Part shown: positions 1 through 7,956 of the stretch, in pieces
Layout of the letters: each line of letters starts with the position of its first letter
How positions within the stretch are numbered: the stretch's first letter is position 1
From: Roseburia rectibacter
GTDB lineage: Bacteria > Bacillota > Clostridia > Lachnospirales > Lachnospiraceae
Length of the DNA stretch: 64,000 bases
Assembly (NCBI RefSeq): GCF_014287515.2
Contig: NZ_CP092473.1
Location: 174,501-238,500, forward strand
Reading direction: 5' to 3'
Program-made: the position numbers and the translations under genes
The notes under the pieces: generated by a model
What the model was told of the DNA's origin: nothing
What the model saw: the letters and a program-made list of their open reading frames with translations, nothing else
Database searches by the model: none

Positions 1-2
1 CT

Positions 3-1226
3 GCCCAGAAAGCGATCGCGAAACTGACACTTGCGCGTAATAAAGAAAATACAGATGCTCTCATGCATTCCAATGAGCAGGTGATTGAAAAAACACTGGA
101 AGTAGAAGAAAAACTTTCAGAAAACAATCAGCAGATCATAGATATGCAGAAGAGCATGATGGATGAAAAAATACAGGAGCTGATGGAAAAACAGAAATTA
201 GTTCTGGATAACCTGAATACTATAAAAGAGACATTAGAAAGTGATATGCAGAATGTCCTTTCAGAAATGATCCATGATACATTGGAAAAAGAACTTTCAG
301 CTGCCATAGAACAGATACATATCTATGTAAAGGAAGCTGCAAGCCAGGCTGCAGATTCGATCAAAGCAGACCTCGCTGCAGAGAATCCTGTGATGACGGC
401 TTCCGCAGAAACCACGGAGGAATTACCGAATTTAGGAATGTCAGCAGCAGATGAGGAGCTGCCGGATTTAGGAATGTCAGCAGCAGATGGGGAGCTGCCG
501 GATCTGGGAATGTCAGCAGCAGATGAGGAGCTGCCGGATCTGGGAATGTCAGCAGCAGATGAGGAGCTGCCGGATCTGGGAATGTCAGCAGTAGATGAGG
601 AATTGCCGGATTTAGGAATGTCAGCAGTGGATGAGGAGCTTCCAGATCTGGGAATGTCAGCAGTAGATGAGGAATTGCCAGATTTAGGAATGTCAGCAGT
701 GGATGAGGAGCTTCCAGATCTGGGAATGTCAGCGATTGGTGAAGAATTGCCGGATTTAGGAATATCAGCAGTAGATGATGATTTGTCAGATATGGAACTG
801 CCGACATTAGGGGATGAATTATCTGATAGTGGTGATTTGAATGACGAACCGGTAGTTGCGGATGAGACCACAATAAATCCGGACGAACCGATAATTACGG
901 ATGTGCCTGCAATAGACCCGGACGAACCGGTAATTACGGATGAGACTACAATAGATCCGGATGAGCCGGTCTTTACAGAGGACGCAACGGATGCAGATAC
1001 GGTAACTTTGACAGAAGAAATACCGGTTTCCCCGGACGAATCAGTGATCGAAGAGGTAAAGATCCCGGAAGAGGAAACGATCACAGAAGAAATACCGATT
1101 TCTGCAGATGAGTCAGTGATCGAAGAGGTTCCAAAGCAGGAGGCAGCAGCTTCCATGCCGGATATGGGAAATCCGAATAAGATCATGACGCCGGATGAAA
1201 TCGCTGCATTGATCGCAAATTTATAA
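3..1226 (+). CDS. Repeat-rich acidic coiled-coil protein, 5' end outside window
   Basis: The frame is open from the left edge of the window, so the ATG at 63 is probably internal and the true start lies upstream. The visible part begins with about 115 residues rich in E, K and Q with heptad-like spacing (probable coiled coil). Ten 12-residue repeats of the type EELPDLGMSAVD follow, then looser acidic repeats (DPDEPVITDE; TEEIPVSPDESVIEEV). The C-terminus reads MTPDEIAALIANL, which resembles the DEIDALL-type peptide at the N-terminus of the flagellar switch protein FliM. No signal peptide or membrane segment is visible in this part. I do not recognise the family; a role in chemotaxis or flagellar scaffolding would be a guess from that motif alone. 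A strong terminator follows 50 bp after the stop. Confidence 0.7.
   Translation, partial: AQKAIAKLTLARNKENTDALMHSNEQVIEKTLEVEEKLSENNQQIIDMQKSMMDEKIQELMEKQKLVLDNLNTIKETLESDMQNVLSEMIHDTLEKELSAAIEQIHIYVKEAASQAADSIKADLAAENPVMTASAETTEELPNLGMSAADEELPDLGMSAADGELPDLGMSAADEELPDLGMSAADEELPDLGMSAVDEELPDLGMSAVDEELPDLGMSAVDEELPDLGMSAVDEELPDLGMSAIGEELPDLGISAVDDDLSDMELPTLGDELSDSGDLNDEPVVADETTINPDEPIITDVPAIDPDEPVITDETTIDPDEPVFTEDATDADTVTLTEEIPVSPDESVIEEVKIPEEETITEEIPISADESVIEEVPKQEAAASMPDMGNPNKIMTPDEIAALIANL
417..776 (+). repeat. 36-bp in-frame tandem repeat, 10 copies
   Basis: Ten contiguous 36-bp units encode the 12-residue repeat EELPDLGMSA(A/V)D. Units 5 to 8 have identical protein sequence; the outer units carry single substitutions (N for D in unit 1, G for E in unit 3, IG in unit 9, I for M in unit 10). 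The copies differ at synonymous sites (ctg/tta, gag/gaa), with an alternating pattern in the middle that suggests duplication of a two-unit block. Confidence 0.95.
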
Positions 1227-1277
1227 AGCTGTAGTAAAAAAATTTATAGTAAGCAAAGTGTATCTGATGATGCACAT

Positions 1278-1331
1278 AAAAAGAGCTGAGGCACTGCTGA
1301 TTTTAATCAGCCGGTGCCTCAGCTCTTTTCT
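1278..1331. terminator. Bidirectional rho-independent terminator
   Basis: A 16-bp near-perfect stem (aaaagagctgaggcac pairing with ggtgcctcagctctttt) is flanked by A and T tracts. It lies between the converging ends of the upstream repeat protein and pepT and can serve both strands. Confidence 0.9.
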
Positions 1332-1398
1332 CATTCATAGAACATTGTCCTATGAATGGCAGTCTGTAACAATATGCCTGGCACGGTAGGTACACTGG

Positions 1399-2622
1399 TT
1401 AATCGAGTTCTGCGGTGATGCGTACGATCTCTTTGATCACAGCTACAGCAGTTTCCATTCCCTCGACACTGATGTGCTCGAATGGGCCGTGGAAACCGTA
1501 ACCGCCGGTACCGAGATTTGGACATGGAAGTCCCATAAAACTTAAGCGTGCGCCGTCAGTACCGCCACGTACCGGACGTGAAACCGGCTCAAGTCCGACG
1601 GAAGAAATGGCTTTCCTTGCGATATCCACAACATAGGTATTTTTTTCGATGATTTCCAACATATTTGCATAGGAATTGTGGATAGTCAGTGTAACAGTTC
1701 CGGCACCATATTTGGTATTCATGGCATCAGCGATTTCCTGCATTTTTTTCTGACGTGTTTCAAACATATTTTTGTCATGGTCACGGATAATGTAGGAAAG
1801 GGTAGCTGTGGCAACATCACCGGACATATCTGTCAGATGGTAAAAACCTTCTCTGCCTTCTGTGTGGGCTGGTGTTTCCATCGGAGGCAGCAGGGACTGG
1901 ATCTCGCATGCAACGAGAGCAGCATTGACCATGATATCTTTTGCTTCTCCAGGGTGAACATTCACACCTTTCACAGAAAAGACAGCGCTTGCAGCATTAA
2001 AGTTTTCATAGGCCACTTCACCTTCATAATCTCCATCTACCGTATAAGCAAAATCTGCTTTAAAATAATCAAGATCGAACAGATCTGCACCGCGTCCGAC
2101 TTCCTCGTCCGGTGTAAAGCCGATCCAGATATCGCCGTGTGGAATATCAGAGGAGATGAGCTGTTCGACAGCGGTCATGATTTCCGCAACTCCGGCTTTA
2201 TCGTCTGCACCAAGCAGAGTTGTACCGTCTGTTGTGATCAGGGTTTTTCCTTTTAAAGTCTTTAATTCGGGAAAATCAGAAGTTTTTAAGATATCACCGG
2301 TACCTTTTAAAACAACGTCCTTGCCGTCATAATCCGGAATAATCTGAGGTTTAACGTTCTCGCCGGAAAAATCCGGTGCCGTATCCATATGGGAAATAAA
2401 TCCGACAGCTTTTTTGGTTTCGTATCCCGGAGTAGCAGGAATCAGACCGTAGATGTAACAGTGGTCTGTCAGTGTTACTTTCTGTAAACCGAGATCCAGA
2501 AGTTCTTTTTCCAATTCTTTTGCCAGGGTAAACTGCCTGTCTGTGGAAGGAATCGTATCGGAGTCTTCACAGGAAGTGGTAAAGCAGGAAACATATTTTA
2601 ATAGTCTTTCATCAACATGCAT
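1399..2622 (-). CDS. pepT: Peptidase T (tripeptide aminopeptidase)
   Basis: Cytoplasmic M20B-family zinc aminopeptidase that removes the N-terminal residue of tripeptides. The protein carries the expected metal and catalytic motifs in order: SHMDTAPD, LLGADDKAG, TPDEEVGRGAD, YTVDGDYEGE, and the C-terminal FHGPFEH with the last zinc-ligand histidine. RPVRGGTDGARLS is the conserved substrate-binding segment. The start was placed at MHVDERLL (407 residues, the family's usual length). An upstream ATG at 2661 would add 13 atypical residues, and an AGGAGG lies 13 nt before the chosen ATG, slightly long. The gene stands alone and ends at the bidirectional terminator at 1278-1331. Confidence 0.95.
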   Translation of the reverse strand: MHVDERLLKYVSCFTTSCEDSDTIPSTDRQFTLAKELEKELLDLGLQKVTLTDHCYIYGLIPATPGYETKKAVGFISHMDTAPDFSGENVKPQIIPDYDGKDVVLKGTGDILKTSDFPELKTLKGKTLITTDGTTLLGADDKAGVAEIMTAVEQLISSDIPHGDIWIGFTPDEEVGRGADLFDLDYFKADFAYTVDGDYEGEVAYENFNAASAVFSVKGVNVHPGEAKDIMVNAALVACEIQSLLPPMETPAHTEGREGFYHLTDMSGDVATATLSYIIRDHDKNMFETRQKKMQEIADAMNTKYGAGTVTLTIHNSYANMLEIIEKNTYVVDIARKAISSVGLEPVSRPVRGGTDGARLSFMGLPCPNLGTGGYGFHGPFEHISVEGMETAVAVIKEIVRITAELD

Positions 2623-2747
2623 GATAAATGAGTGACCTCCTTTGAATTTTATAAACTGCAAAAAAATGCATTTTTTAGTCTATGAATAAAATACCACAGA
2701 ATAGAAAATTCGCCAACGAAAAAAATTAAGATTTTCTAAAAAAATGC

Positions 2748-2776
2748 TTGCAATTTGAAATAAATTAATATATAAT
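2748..2776 (+). promoter_or_regulatory. Promoter for tRNA-Lys
   Basis: TTGCAA and a perfect TATAAT separated by 17 bp, about 30 bp before the mature tRNA 5' end. Confidence 0.8.
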
Positions 2777-2806
2777 ATCATTTGTGTTCACGAGAGATAA
2801 ACATAT

Positions 2807-2879
2807 GCGCCACTAGCTCAGCTGGCAGAGCACCTGACTCTTAATCAGGGTGTCCAGGGTTCGAACCCCTGGTGGCGCA
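2807..2879 (+). tRNA. tRNA-Lys (anticodon CTT)
   Basis: 73-nt cloverleaf: acceptor GCGCCAC/GTGGCGC, D stem GCTC/GAGC, anticodon stem CCTGA/TCAGG with loop CTCTTAA (anticodon CTT), and T arm CAGGG-TTCGAAC-CCCTG. The discriminator base is A. CCA is not encoded. A promoter lies upstream and a hairpin terminator downstream. Confidence 0.97.
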
Positions 2880-2885
2880 CTACGA

Positions 2886-2931
2886 AGTACCGTTTTTATA
2901 GCAGATGGCTATGGGGATGGTGCTTTTTTTT
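2886..2931 (+). terminator. Terminator after tRNA-Lys
   Basis: Stem AGTACC/GGTGCT with an inner ATAGC/GCTAT helix, followed by eight T residues, 6 bp after the tRNA. Confidence 0.75.
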
Positions 2932-2973
2932 GTCCGGTTTATATGATATGATCTCCTGAATAAATTTATCCAC

Positions 2974-3040
2974 AAAATAGAATGCATGCTCAACGAGAAT
3001 TTTGAAATTATAAATTTTCGTTGAGCATGCATTTTATTTT
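2974..3040. terminator. Long inverted repeat, probable trmB terminator
   Basis: Two arms of about 22 bp (2981-3002 and 3012-3033, core ATGCATGCTCAACGA) form a long hairpin with A/T-rich flanks on both sides. It lies about 80 bp beyond the trmB stop codon and could end trmB transcription on the minus strand. Confidence 0.55.
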
Positions 3041-3118
3041 TATAGGAAAATATGTGTTATAAAGTAATATCAGCTCCGTTTAAGGATACGCACCTTGCAG
3101 AGAGGTTACTGATTCCGA

Positions 3119-3757
3119 TTAGCGGGAAGCGATAAGTTTACAGATCGGATTTCCCTTTGAGGAAAATTTCTCTTCATATTCTGTCATGATATTTCCTTCA
3201 TTTAAAACCGCATCCTGATGGAGATCGCGGGTAAAAGCGTCTAAATGCCATCCTGCCTCCGGGATTTCTTCTAAAGAAAAGGTGAAGAGATCCTGATTAT
3301 CGGTCTTAAACTCCAGTCTGCCGTCCGGTTTTAAAATGGCATCATAACGTGCAAAAAACTGGCGGGAAGTAAGACGGCGTTTTGCGTGGCGATCCTTTGG
3401 CCACGGATCTGAAAAGTTCAGGTAAATGCGGGAAACCTCATCTTTAGCAAAAACTTCTGTGATATCGGCGGCATCCATGCATATAAATCTTAAGTTTGGC
3501 ATAGGTATTTCTTCCATTTTCTGAAGCGCACGTAAAAGTACGCTGGAATAGCGTTCGATGCCAAGATAATTGATGTCGGGATGTGCTGCAGCCATATCCA
3601 TGATAAAGCGGCCTTTTCCCATTCCAATCTCAATATGGAGAGGCTGGGTGGAAGGAAAAACAGACTGCCAGTTGCCTTTGTTGTTTTCCGGTTCCTTGAT
3701 GCAGTATTCACTGTTTAAAATGGCTTCATCAGCGCCAGGGATATTTCTTAATCGCAT
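3119..3757 (-). CDS. trmB: tRNA (guanine-N7-)-methyltransferase
   Basis: SAM-dependent enzyme that forms m7G46 in tRNA variable loops. At 212 residues it has the usual family length. The SAM-binding motif IEIGMGKGRFI is near residue 45, the acidic ribose-binding motif YLGIERYSS follows, and the family signature NFSDPWPKDRHAKRRL is near residue 120, with LKPDGRLEFKTDN after it. An AGGA-like ribosome binding site lies 12 nt before the ATG. It is a monocistronic minus-strand gene, divergent from the carboxypeptidase gene. Confidence 0.96.
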   Translation of the reverse strand: MRLRNIPGADEAILNSEYCIKEPENNKGNWQSVFPSTQPLHIEIGMGKGRFIMDMAAAHPDINYLGIERYSSVLLRALQKMEEIPMPNLRFICMDAADITEVFAKDEVSRIYLNFSDPWPKDRHAKRRLTSRQFFARYDAILKPDGRLEFKTDNQDLFTFSLEEIPEAGWHLDAFTRDLHQDAVLNEGNIMTEYEEKFSSKGNPICKLIASR

Positions 3758-3952
3758 ATAAATTATGGTCCTGCCTTTCTTTTAAAGTATATAAAATATA
3801 TTTTTCACACTGATTTCTGATAGGTGTAATCTTGCATTATTGCAGATAATGGATTTAAGTGCAGAAAGCACACAGAGGTATTTTACAATAAAATAATGAA
3901 AAAAAGTAGCATTATTTTAAGAAAACCTTAAAAGAAAATTTGTGGATAAAGG

Positions 3953-3981
3953 TTGCATGTATTTTTTTCAAAGTTTATACT
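3953..3981 (+). promoter_or_regulatory. Promoter for the carboxypeptidase gene
   Basis: TTGCAT and TATACT with 17-bp spacing, 56 bp before the start codon at 4038. Confidence 0.65.
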
Positions 3982-4037
3982 GATACTAGTGTACTGAAAA
4001 AGCTGCACTTATAAATCAGGAGATTACTTATTAAAAA

Positions 4038-5444
4038 ATGAGATATAAAATAGATCGTAAAAATAAAATAACGCGTTTCTTATGTTTACTGCTTAGCCTT
4101 ATATTATTGACCGGAAGCATGTGTACGCCGGTTTTCGCTGCTGAATACTGGCCTGAAGGCCCGGAGGTCGTATCACCAAATGTTATCGTGATGGAGGCTT
4201 CTACCGGAACGATACTCTATGAGAGGGAAAGTTTAGAGCAGCACTATCCGGCGAGTATCACAAAGATCATGACAACGCTGATCGCGCTGGAAAATTCTGA
4301 TTTAAATGATATCGTGACTTTTTCGGATGCGGCAATTGATAATACAGAAGGTTCCGGTATCGCAAGGGATTATGGTGAGCAGATGACGATGGAGCAGTGT
4401 CTCTATGCGGTAATGCTTGCATCTGCCAATGAATGTGCGTATGCGGTTGCAGAGCATGTCGGAGGAACCATTGAAAATTTTGTTGCGATGATGAATGAAA
4501 AGGCAAAAGAACTTGGCTGCCAGAATACGCATTTCGCAAATCCGCACGGTCTGCATGATGAAAACCATTATACCTGTTGCTATGATATGGCATTGATCGC
4601 AAGGGCGGCATATCAGAATGAAACATTTCGTATTATCGTGGGAACGGCACGTTATACGATCCCGCCGACAAATAAACACTCCGAGCAGACAGATCTGCAG
4701 AATCATAACGAGATGCTTTATCCGTTCCAGACGAACAAGTATGTGTATGATGGCTGTACAGGTGGAAAGACAGGTTATACGAATGCCGCAAACAGTACGC
4801 TGGTGACTTATGCGGAGCGGGAAGGAATGACACTGATCTGTGTGGTTATGAATACACAGTCGCCAAATCAGTGGCTTGACAGCAGAAATCTGTTTGATTA
4901 CTGTTTTGATAATTTCCAGCTTTTTAATATTGCAGAAAATGAGACAAATTATACATCTGCAGAACAAAAAAGTGTAGGGACACTCAATACAAATGAACCG
5001 TTTGTGGATATTGATAAGGATGCAGGTATCGTACTTCCAAAGACAGCAGAGTTTTCGGACGCAACATCTAAAATCATCTATGATGATGTGACGAATGATA
5101 CGGTCGGGACGATCGAATACACATATGCGGGACATGAAGTTGGAAAGGCAGATATTGTAAAGACAAATGTGCAGATCCCGGAGTATAAATTCAGCAACCA
5201 GACAGATGTAAACGAAGAGGCACAGACCGAAGAAACAGAGCATGTTTCAAAGATACAGATTAAGATGAGCACGATCATAACAGTACTGGTTGTTATTCTT
5301 GTATTAATTATTCTTGGAATCATTATAAAGAAGGTTGCAGATAACTTTTATATTATCAAACATAATTACGAGGTGCGAAAAGAACACAAAAGAGTATTTA
5401 AGCGTGAAAAGAAACGCAATAAAAGGCGCAGAAGACGCAGATGA
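4038..5444 (+). CDS. Serine-type D-Ala-D-Ala carboxypeptidase (DacF/PBP5-like)
   Basis: Trims the terminal D-Ala from peptidoglycan stem peptides outside the membrane. The order is: signal peptide (residues about 12-35, cleavage near VFAAEY), catalytic SITK (73-76), SAN (129-131) and KTG (244-246), the three active-site motifs of S11 penicillin-binding proteins. After a C-terminal domain there is one membrane helix at about 410-432 and a very basic tail (KREKKRNKRRRRRR), so the protein is anchored with its tail in the cytoplasm. The anchor is a hydrophobic helix rather than the amphipathic helix usual in PBP5 types. It starts at the only usable ATG, with AGGAGA 14 nt upstream. It has its own promoter and terminator, so it is monocistronic. 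Confidence 0.93.
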   Translation: MRYKIDRKNKITRFLCLLLSLILLTGSMCTPVFAAEYWPEGPEVVSPNVIVMEASTGTILYERESLEQHYPASITKIMTTLIALENSDLNDIVTFSDAAIDNTEGSGIARDYGEQMTMEQCLYAVMLASANECAYAVAEHVGGTIENFVAMMNEKAKELGCQNTHFANPHGLHDENHYTCCYDMALIARAAYQNETFRIIVGTARYTIPPTNKHSEQTDLQNHNEMLYPFQTNKYVYDGCTGGKTGYTNAANSTLVTYAEREGMTLICVVMNTQSPNQWLDSRNLFDYCFDNFQLFNIAENETNYTSAEQKSVGTLNTNEPFVDIDKDAGIVLPKTAEFSDATSKIIYDDVTNDTVGTIEYTYAGHEVGKADIVKTNVQIPEYKFSNQTDVNEEAQTEETEHVSKIQIKMSTIITVLVVILVLIILGIIIKKVADNFYIIKHNYEVRKEHKRVFKREKKRNKRRRRRR

Positions 5445-5467
5445 TATGCAAAATAAAACGTAAACAG

Positions 5468-5521
5468 ATGCCGGCTCTGAAAGTCAGATTGAGATCTGAT
5501 GATCAGATGCCGGTATTTTTA
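5468..5521 (+). terminator. Terminator after carboxypeptidase gene
   Basis: The two copies of atgccgg(c/t) pair with each other because the core is palindromic. The stem is extended by TCTGA/TCAGA and followed by a T run. Confidence 0.75.
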
Positions 5522-5573
5522 TGAAAAAAGCTGCGGTATTTATTGATATACGACAAAATAAATACGCACATAA

Positions 5574-5602
5574 TTGACAGAAGATAAGGTTTTGATTATA
5601 TT
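5574..5602 (+). promoter_or_regulatory. Promoter of the AbiE-like operon
   Basis: A perfect TTGACA and TATATT with 17-bp spacing, about 110 bp before the antitoxin start. Confidence 0.75.
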
Positions 5603-5713
5603 AAAATTAGTACCACAAGCATAAGTTTTGAGCGGAAAATATAGACACAACATAGATAGTCATTGGGAATTGGGTTTGCACAATGCGCAGGAAAACGCAG
5701 AAATGGGGTTGTT

Positions 5714-6343
5714 ATGTCAGAATCATATGCAGTTAATGAAAAAAGGGAGTTAATCTTACAGAAAGTAAAGGATTTTATTGTTGCCAATGGCGGGATCGTA
5801 AAGAAAAATCAACTGGAAGAATTGCACATTGATTACCGGAGAATTCTTGATTTTGTGGAAAAAGGGGATCTGATCCGGATTAAAAGTGGATATTATACGA
5901 TCCGGATCGGAGACTATTCGGAGGATGAATTAATTGCAAAATTATTTCCGGATGCAGTGCTTACCATGGAGTGTGCATTGTATGTGTATGGCTATATTAA
6001 GAGAAAGCCGTACGGATATCAGGTTGCTGTGGACAAGAATACATCAAAATCCAGATTCAAGCTGGAGTTTCCAAAGGTCACGCCGTTTTATGCAGAACCG
6101 GAGACGCTGCAGTTTGGGGTAGACAGTATTGACTTTGGAAATGCAAAGATGCAGATTTTTGATAAAGACAGACTGATCTGTGAATGTCTGAAATATGAAG
6201 ACAAGATGGAGCGGACGGTTTTTAAAGAAGGAGTTCTTTCTTATATCAAAGATGAAAAAAAGGATGTTGCGAAGCTGATGAAATATGCCAGAGAGCGTCG
6301 TGTGGTAAAAAAAGTACAATCGATGATAGGGGTATGGCTTTAA
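5714..6343 (+). CDS. AbiEi-family antitoxin-like transcriptional regulator
   Basis: 209 residues starting at MSESYAVNEK, with GGGG about 7 nt upstream; the frame extends to 5663 but without a good ribosome binding site. The N-terminal winged-helix segment (VKDFIVANGGIVKKNQLEELHIDYRRILDFVEKGDLIRIKSG, in pieces) and the following DAVLTMECALYVYG and KDRLICECLKYEDKM segments match the AbiEi antitoxin family of type IV toxin-antitoxin and abortive-infection systems. AbiEi proteins usually bind their own promoter and repress the operon. The stop codon abuts the next gene (TAAATG), so the two are translationally coupled. The family assignment comes from reading the sequence, not from a search. Confidence 0.8.
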   Translation: MSESYAVNEKRELILQKVKDFIVANGGIVKKNQLEELHIDYRRILDFVEKGDLIRIKSGYYTIRIGDYSEDELIAKLFPDAVLTMECALYVYGYIKRKPYGYQVAVDKNTSKSRFKLEFPKVTPFYAEPETLQFGVDSIDFGNAKMQIFDKDRLICECLKYEDKMERTVFKEGVLSYIKDEKKDVAKLMKYARERRVVKKVQSMIGVWL

Positions 6344-7219
6344 ATGGAGGATAAAAAGTATAAAATAGCAGATTTACAGGAAAAAAGTGAAGAGTGGAAG
6401 ATACCATTTTCAAATCTGCTCGCAGGATTTGTTTTAGAAGAATTTATGCTTAGATTTTCCGCTTCTGAATTTAATGATAGGCTTTTACTGCGCAATGGAT
6501 ATATGTTTGGGTTAGAACAATACCGAAAGAAAAACATTCTGAAGCTGGATTTTTTCTGTGAGCCGGATGAGAATATACCACAAAAACTGTTGCAGTTGTA
6601 TCTGGGAAAAAGAGAGGGGAGCCCGGTAAGATGGCAGGGTACAGAATCCTTACAACAGATGGGGGCATGCTTAGAACTGCAGGGGCAGTTTGAAGAAATG
6701 AAAGTTCCGGTAACTGTTGGTATCCATTTTATGCATCTGGGAAAAATATGGGGACTGGTCGAAAAAGAAATTCCATTTTTGCTGGATGAGACGAAGCGGA
6801 TCGCATGGAAACAGTTTCCGGCAGAACTGGTGCTGGCAAAACAGATATTTGTGATACTGCGGGATATGGAACTGATTCCGGACATGGAAATATACCGGGA
6901 GGTATTTCTTATATTAAGAAACGAAAATTTAAGCGGCAGACATGTATGTGAGCTGCTTGGAAATATGTGTAAAGCACAGGGACTGAAACCGGATATGGAG
7001 CGCATGGAGCAGATCTTATCTTATCGGGAGTATCCTTATATGAAAAAACGCTGGGAAAAGTTTTGCAGGCACAGCGTGATCACCGGAACAGAAAATCTGA
7101 AATGGGAAGAAGAGATGGAGCGTTTGGCACATTTCCTTAGAGATATGTGGGAAGCAGTCTGCAAAGATGAAGTATTTTTTGGAGACTGGATGCCGGAACT
7201 GGAGCGTTTTCTTGGGTAG
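6344..7219 (+). CDS. Divergent AbiEii-like nucleotidyltransferase toxin candidate
   Basis: 291 residues, starting directly at the antitoxin stop codon. The layout fits AbiEii/AbiGii toxins: an N-terminal helix (VLEEFMLRFSASEF), then RLLLRNGYMFGLEQYRKKNILKLDFF, which aligns by eye with the family pattern LKGGtal...R.T.DiDf, and later PAELVLAKQIFVIL, which aligns with pEevlAEKl. Key positions are degraded: KGG reads RNG, and only one acidic residue of the DxD pair is clear (LDF). It may therefore be an inactive or diverged member. It makes no separate promoter visible and depends on the antitoxin's. Partner and order support the assignment more than the sequence itself. Confidence 0.6.
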   Translation: MEDKKYKIADLQEKSEEWKIPFSNLLAGFVLEEFMLRFSASEFNDRLLLRNGYMFGLEQYRKKNILKLDFFCEPDENIPQKLLQLYLGKREGSPVRWQGTESLQQMGACLELQGQFEEMKVPVTVGIHFMHLGKIWGLVEKEIPFLLDETKRIAWKQFPAELVLAKQIFVILRDMELIPDMEIYREVFLILRNENLSGRHVCELLGNMCKAQGLKPDMERMEQILSYREYPYMKKRWEKFCRHSVITGTENLKWEEEMERLAHFLRDMWEAVCKDEVFFGDWMPELERFLG

Positions 7220-7243
7220 GACGAGCGTGGTCATATTGTGGTG

Positions 7244-7849
7244 CTATAACTGCAGATACAATTTTAATGCCTGATAATAATCCTGTCTGGTATCTAAGTT
7301 AAAAAACTGCCGGTCTATGGGGGTCGCTGTGTAGTTGGCGATTGCCTTCTCTGTTACGCAGACAGTTTTGCATTTTTCACGAAGCGCATCGAAGGTAAAC
7401 TGACGAAGGATAAGACTTTTTCCAATCGTTGGAATACAGTTTTTGGAATAGGCAGCCGTAGCGGGATCTAAATAGCCTGCCCTGCCGCGCACCATGCAGA
7501 TATCAGCATCACCGATCGCATCTAAAAGTGCAATACCGGTTTCGGGTTCCATGAAAGGTGTATCCACAGACATAAAGAAAGCGGCATCTTCATTGATCAT
7601 GGACAGACCTGAAAAAACACCGGACATCGGTCCGGCATTGCCGTAAACGTCCGCAATCTCAGTGACCGGAAGATTCAGATGCGCGTAATCTCCGATATAT
7701 TTTACGGACAGATATATGTTTGAAAAATGTGGTTTAAATTTGCGTACAAGGTATTCTAACAGGCAGCAGTCACCGAAAGGTAAGAGTGCTTTATCCGTTC
7801 CCATACGGACACTGTTTCCGCCGCAAAGGATCACAAGTGCGTAATTCAT
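7244..7849 (-). CDS. mobA: Molybdenum cofactor guanylyltransferase-like NTP transferase
   Basis: 201 residues. The N-terminal nucleotide-binding motif LCGGNSVRMGTDKALLPFG is the MobA/GT-A signature, and SVDTPFM near residue 95 matches the metal-binding DxP motif. MobA attaches GMP to molybdopterin for molybdenum or tungsten enzymes. No other cofactor genes are nearby, so this would serve enzymes encoded elsewhere. The gene ends 25 bp from the convergent AbiEii-like gene. MobA-like transferases of other specificity (such as CTP:molybdopterin cytidylyltransferase) cannot be excluded. Confidence 0.85.
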   Translation of the reverse strand: MNYALVILCGGNSVRMGTDKALLPFGDCCLLEYLVRKFKPHFSNIYLSVKYIGDYAHLNLPVTEIADVYGNAGPMSGVFSGLSMINEDAAFFMSVDTPFMEPETGIALLDAIGDADICMVRGRAGYLDPATAAYSKNCIPTIGKSLILRQFTFDALREKCKTVCVTEKAIANYTATPIDRQFFNLDTRQDYYQALKLYLQL

Positions 7850-7956
7850 AATAGGTTTATTGCTCCATTCTTTTCCAAAGATGTTCTTATTTTAAAGTAG
7901 TCAGGCTGGTATGTAAAGTGTTAAAATAAATTGTGTAAGCAGAAAGGCGGTTGCAG

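Noticed and set aside
417..776. Possible CRISPR array
   Set aside because: The repeats are contiguous, in frame with a coding sequence, and have no spacers.
323..1186. Long minus-strand ORF (287 residues) opposite the repeat protein
   Set aside because: It is the antisense shadow of a repetitive GC-biased coding region and has a simple Ser-rich composition with no ribosome binding site.
4302..5243. 313-residue minus-strand ORF in the carboxypeptidase gene
   Set aside because: Antisense of a gene with intact catalytic motifs; composition is Cys/Ile/His-rich and it resembles no protein.
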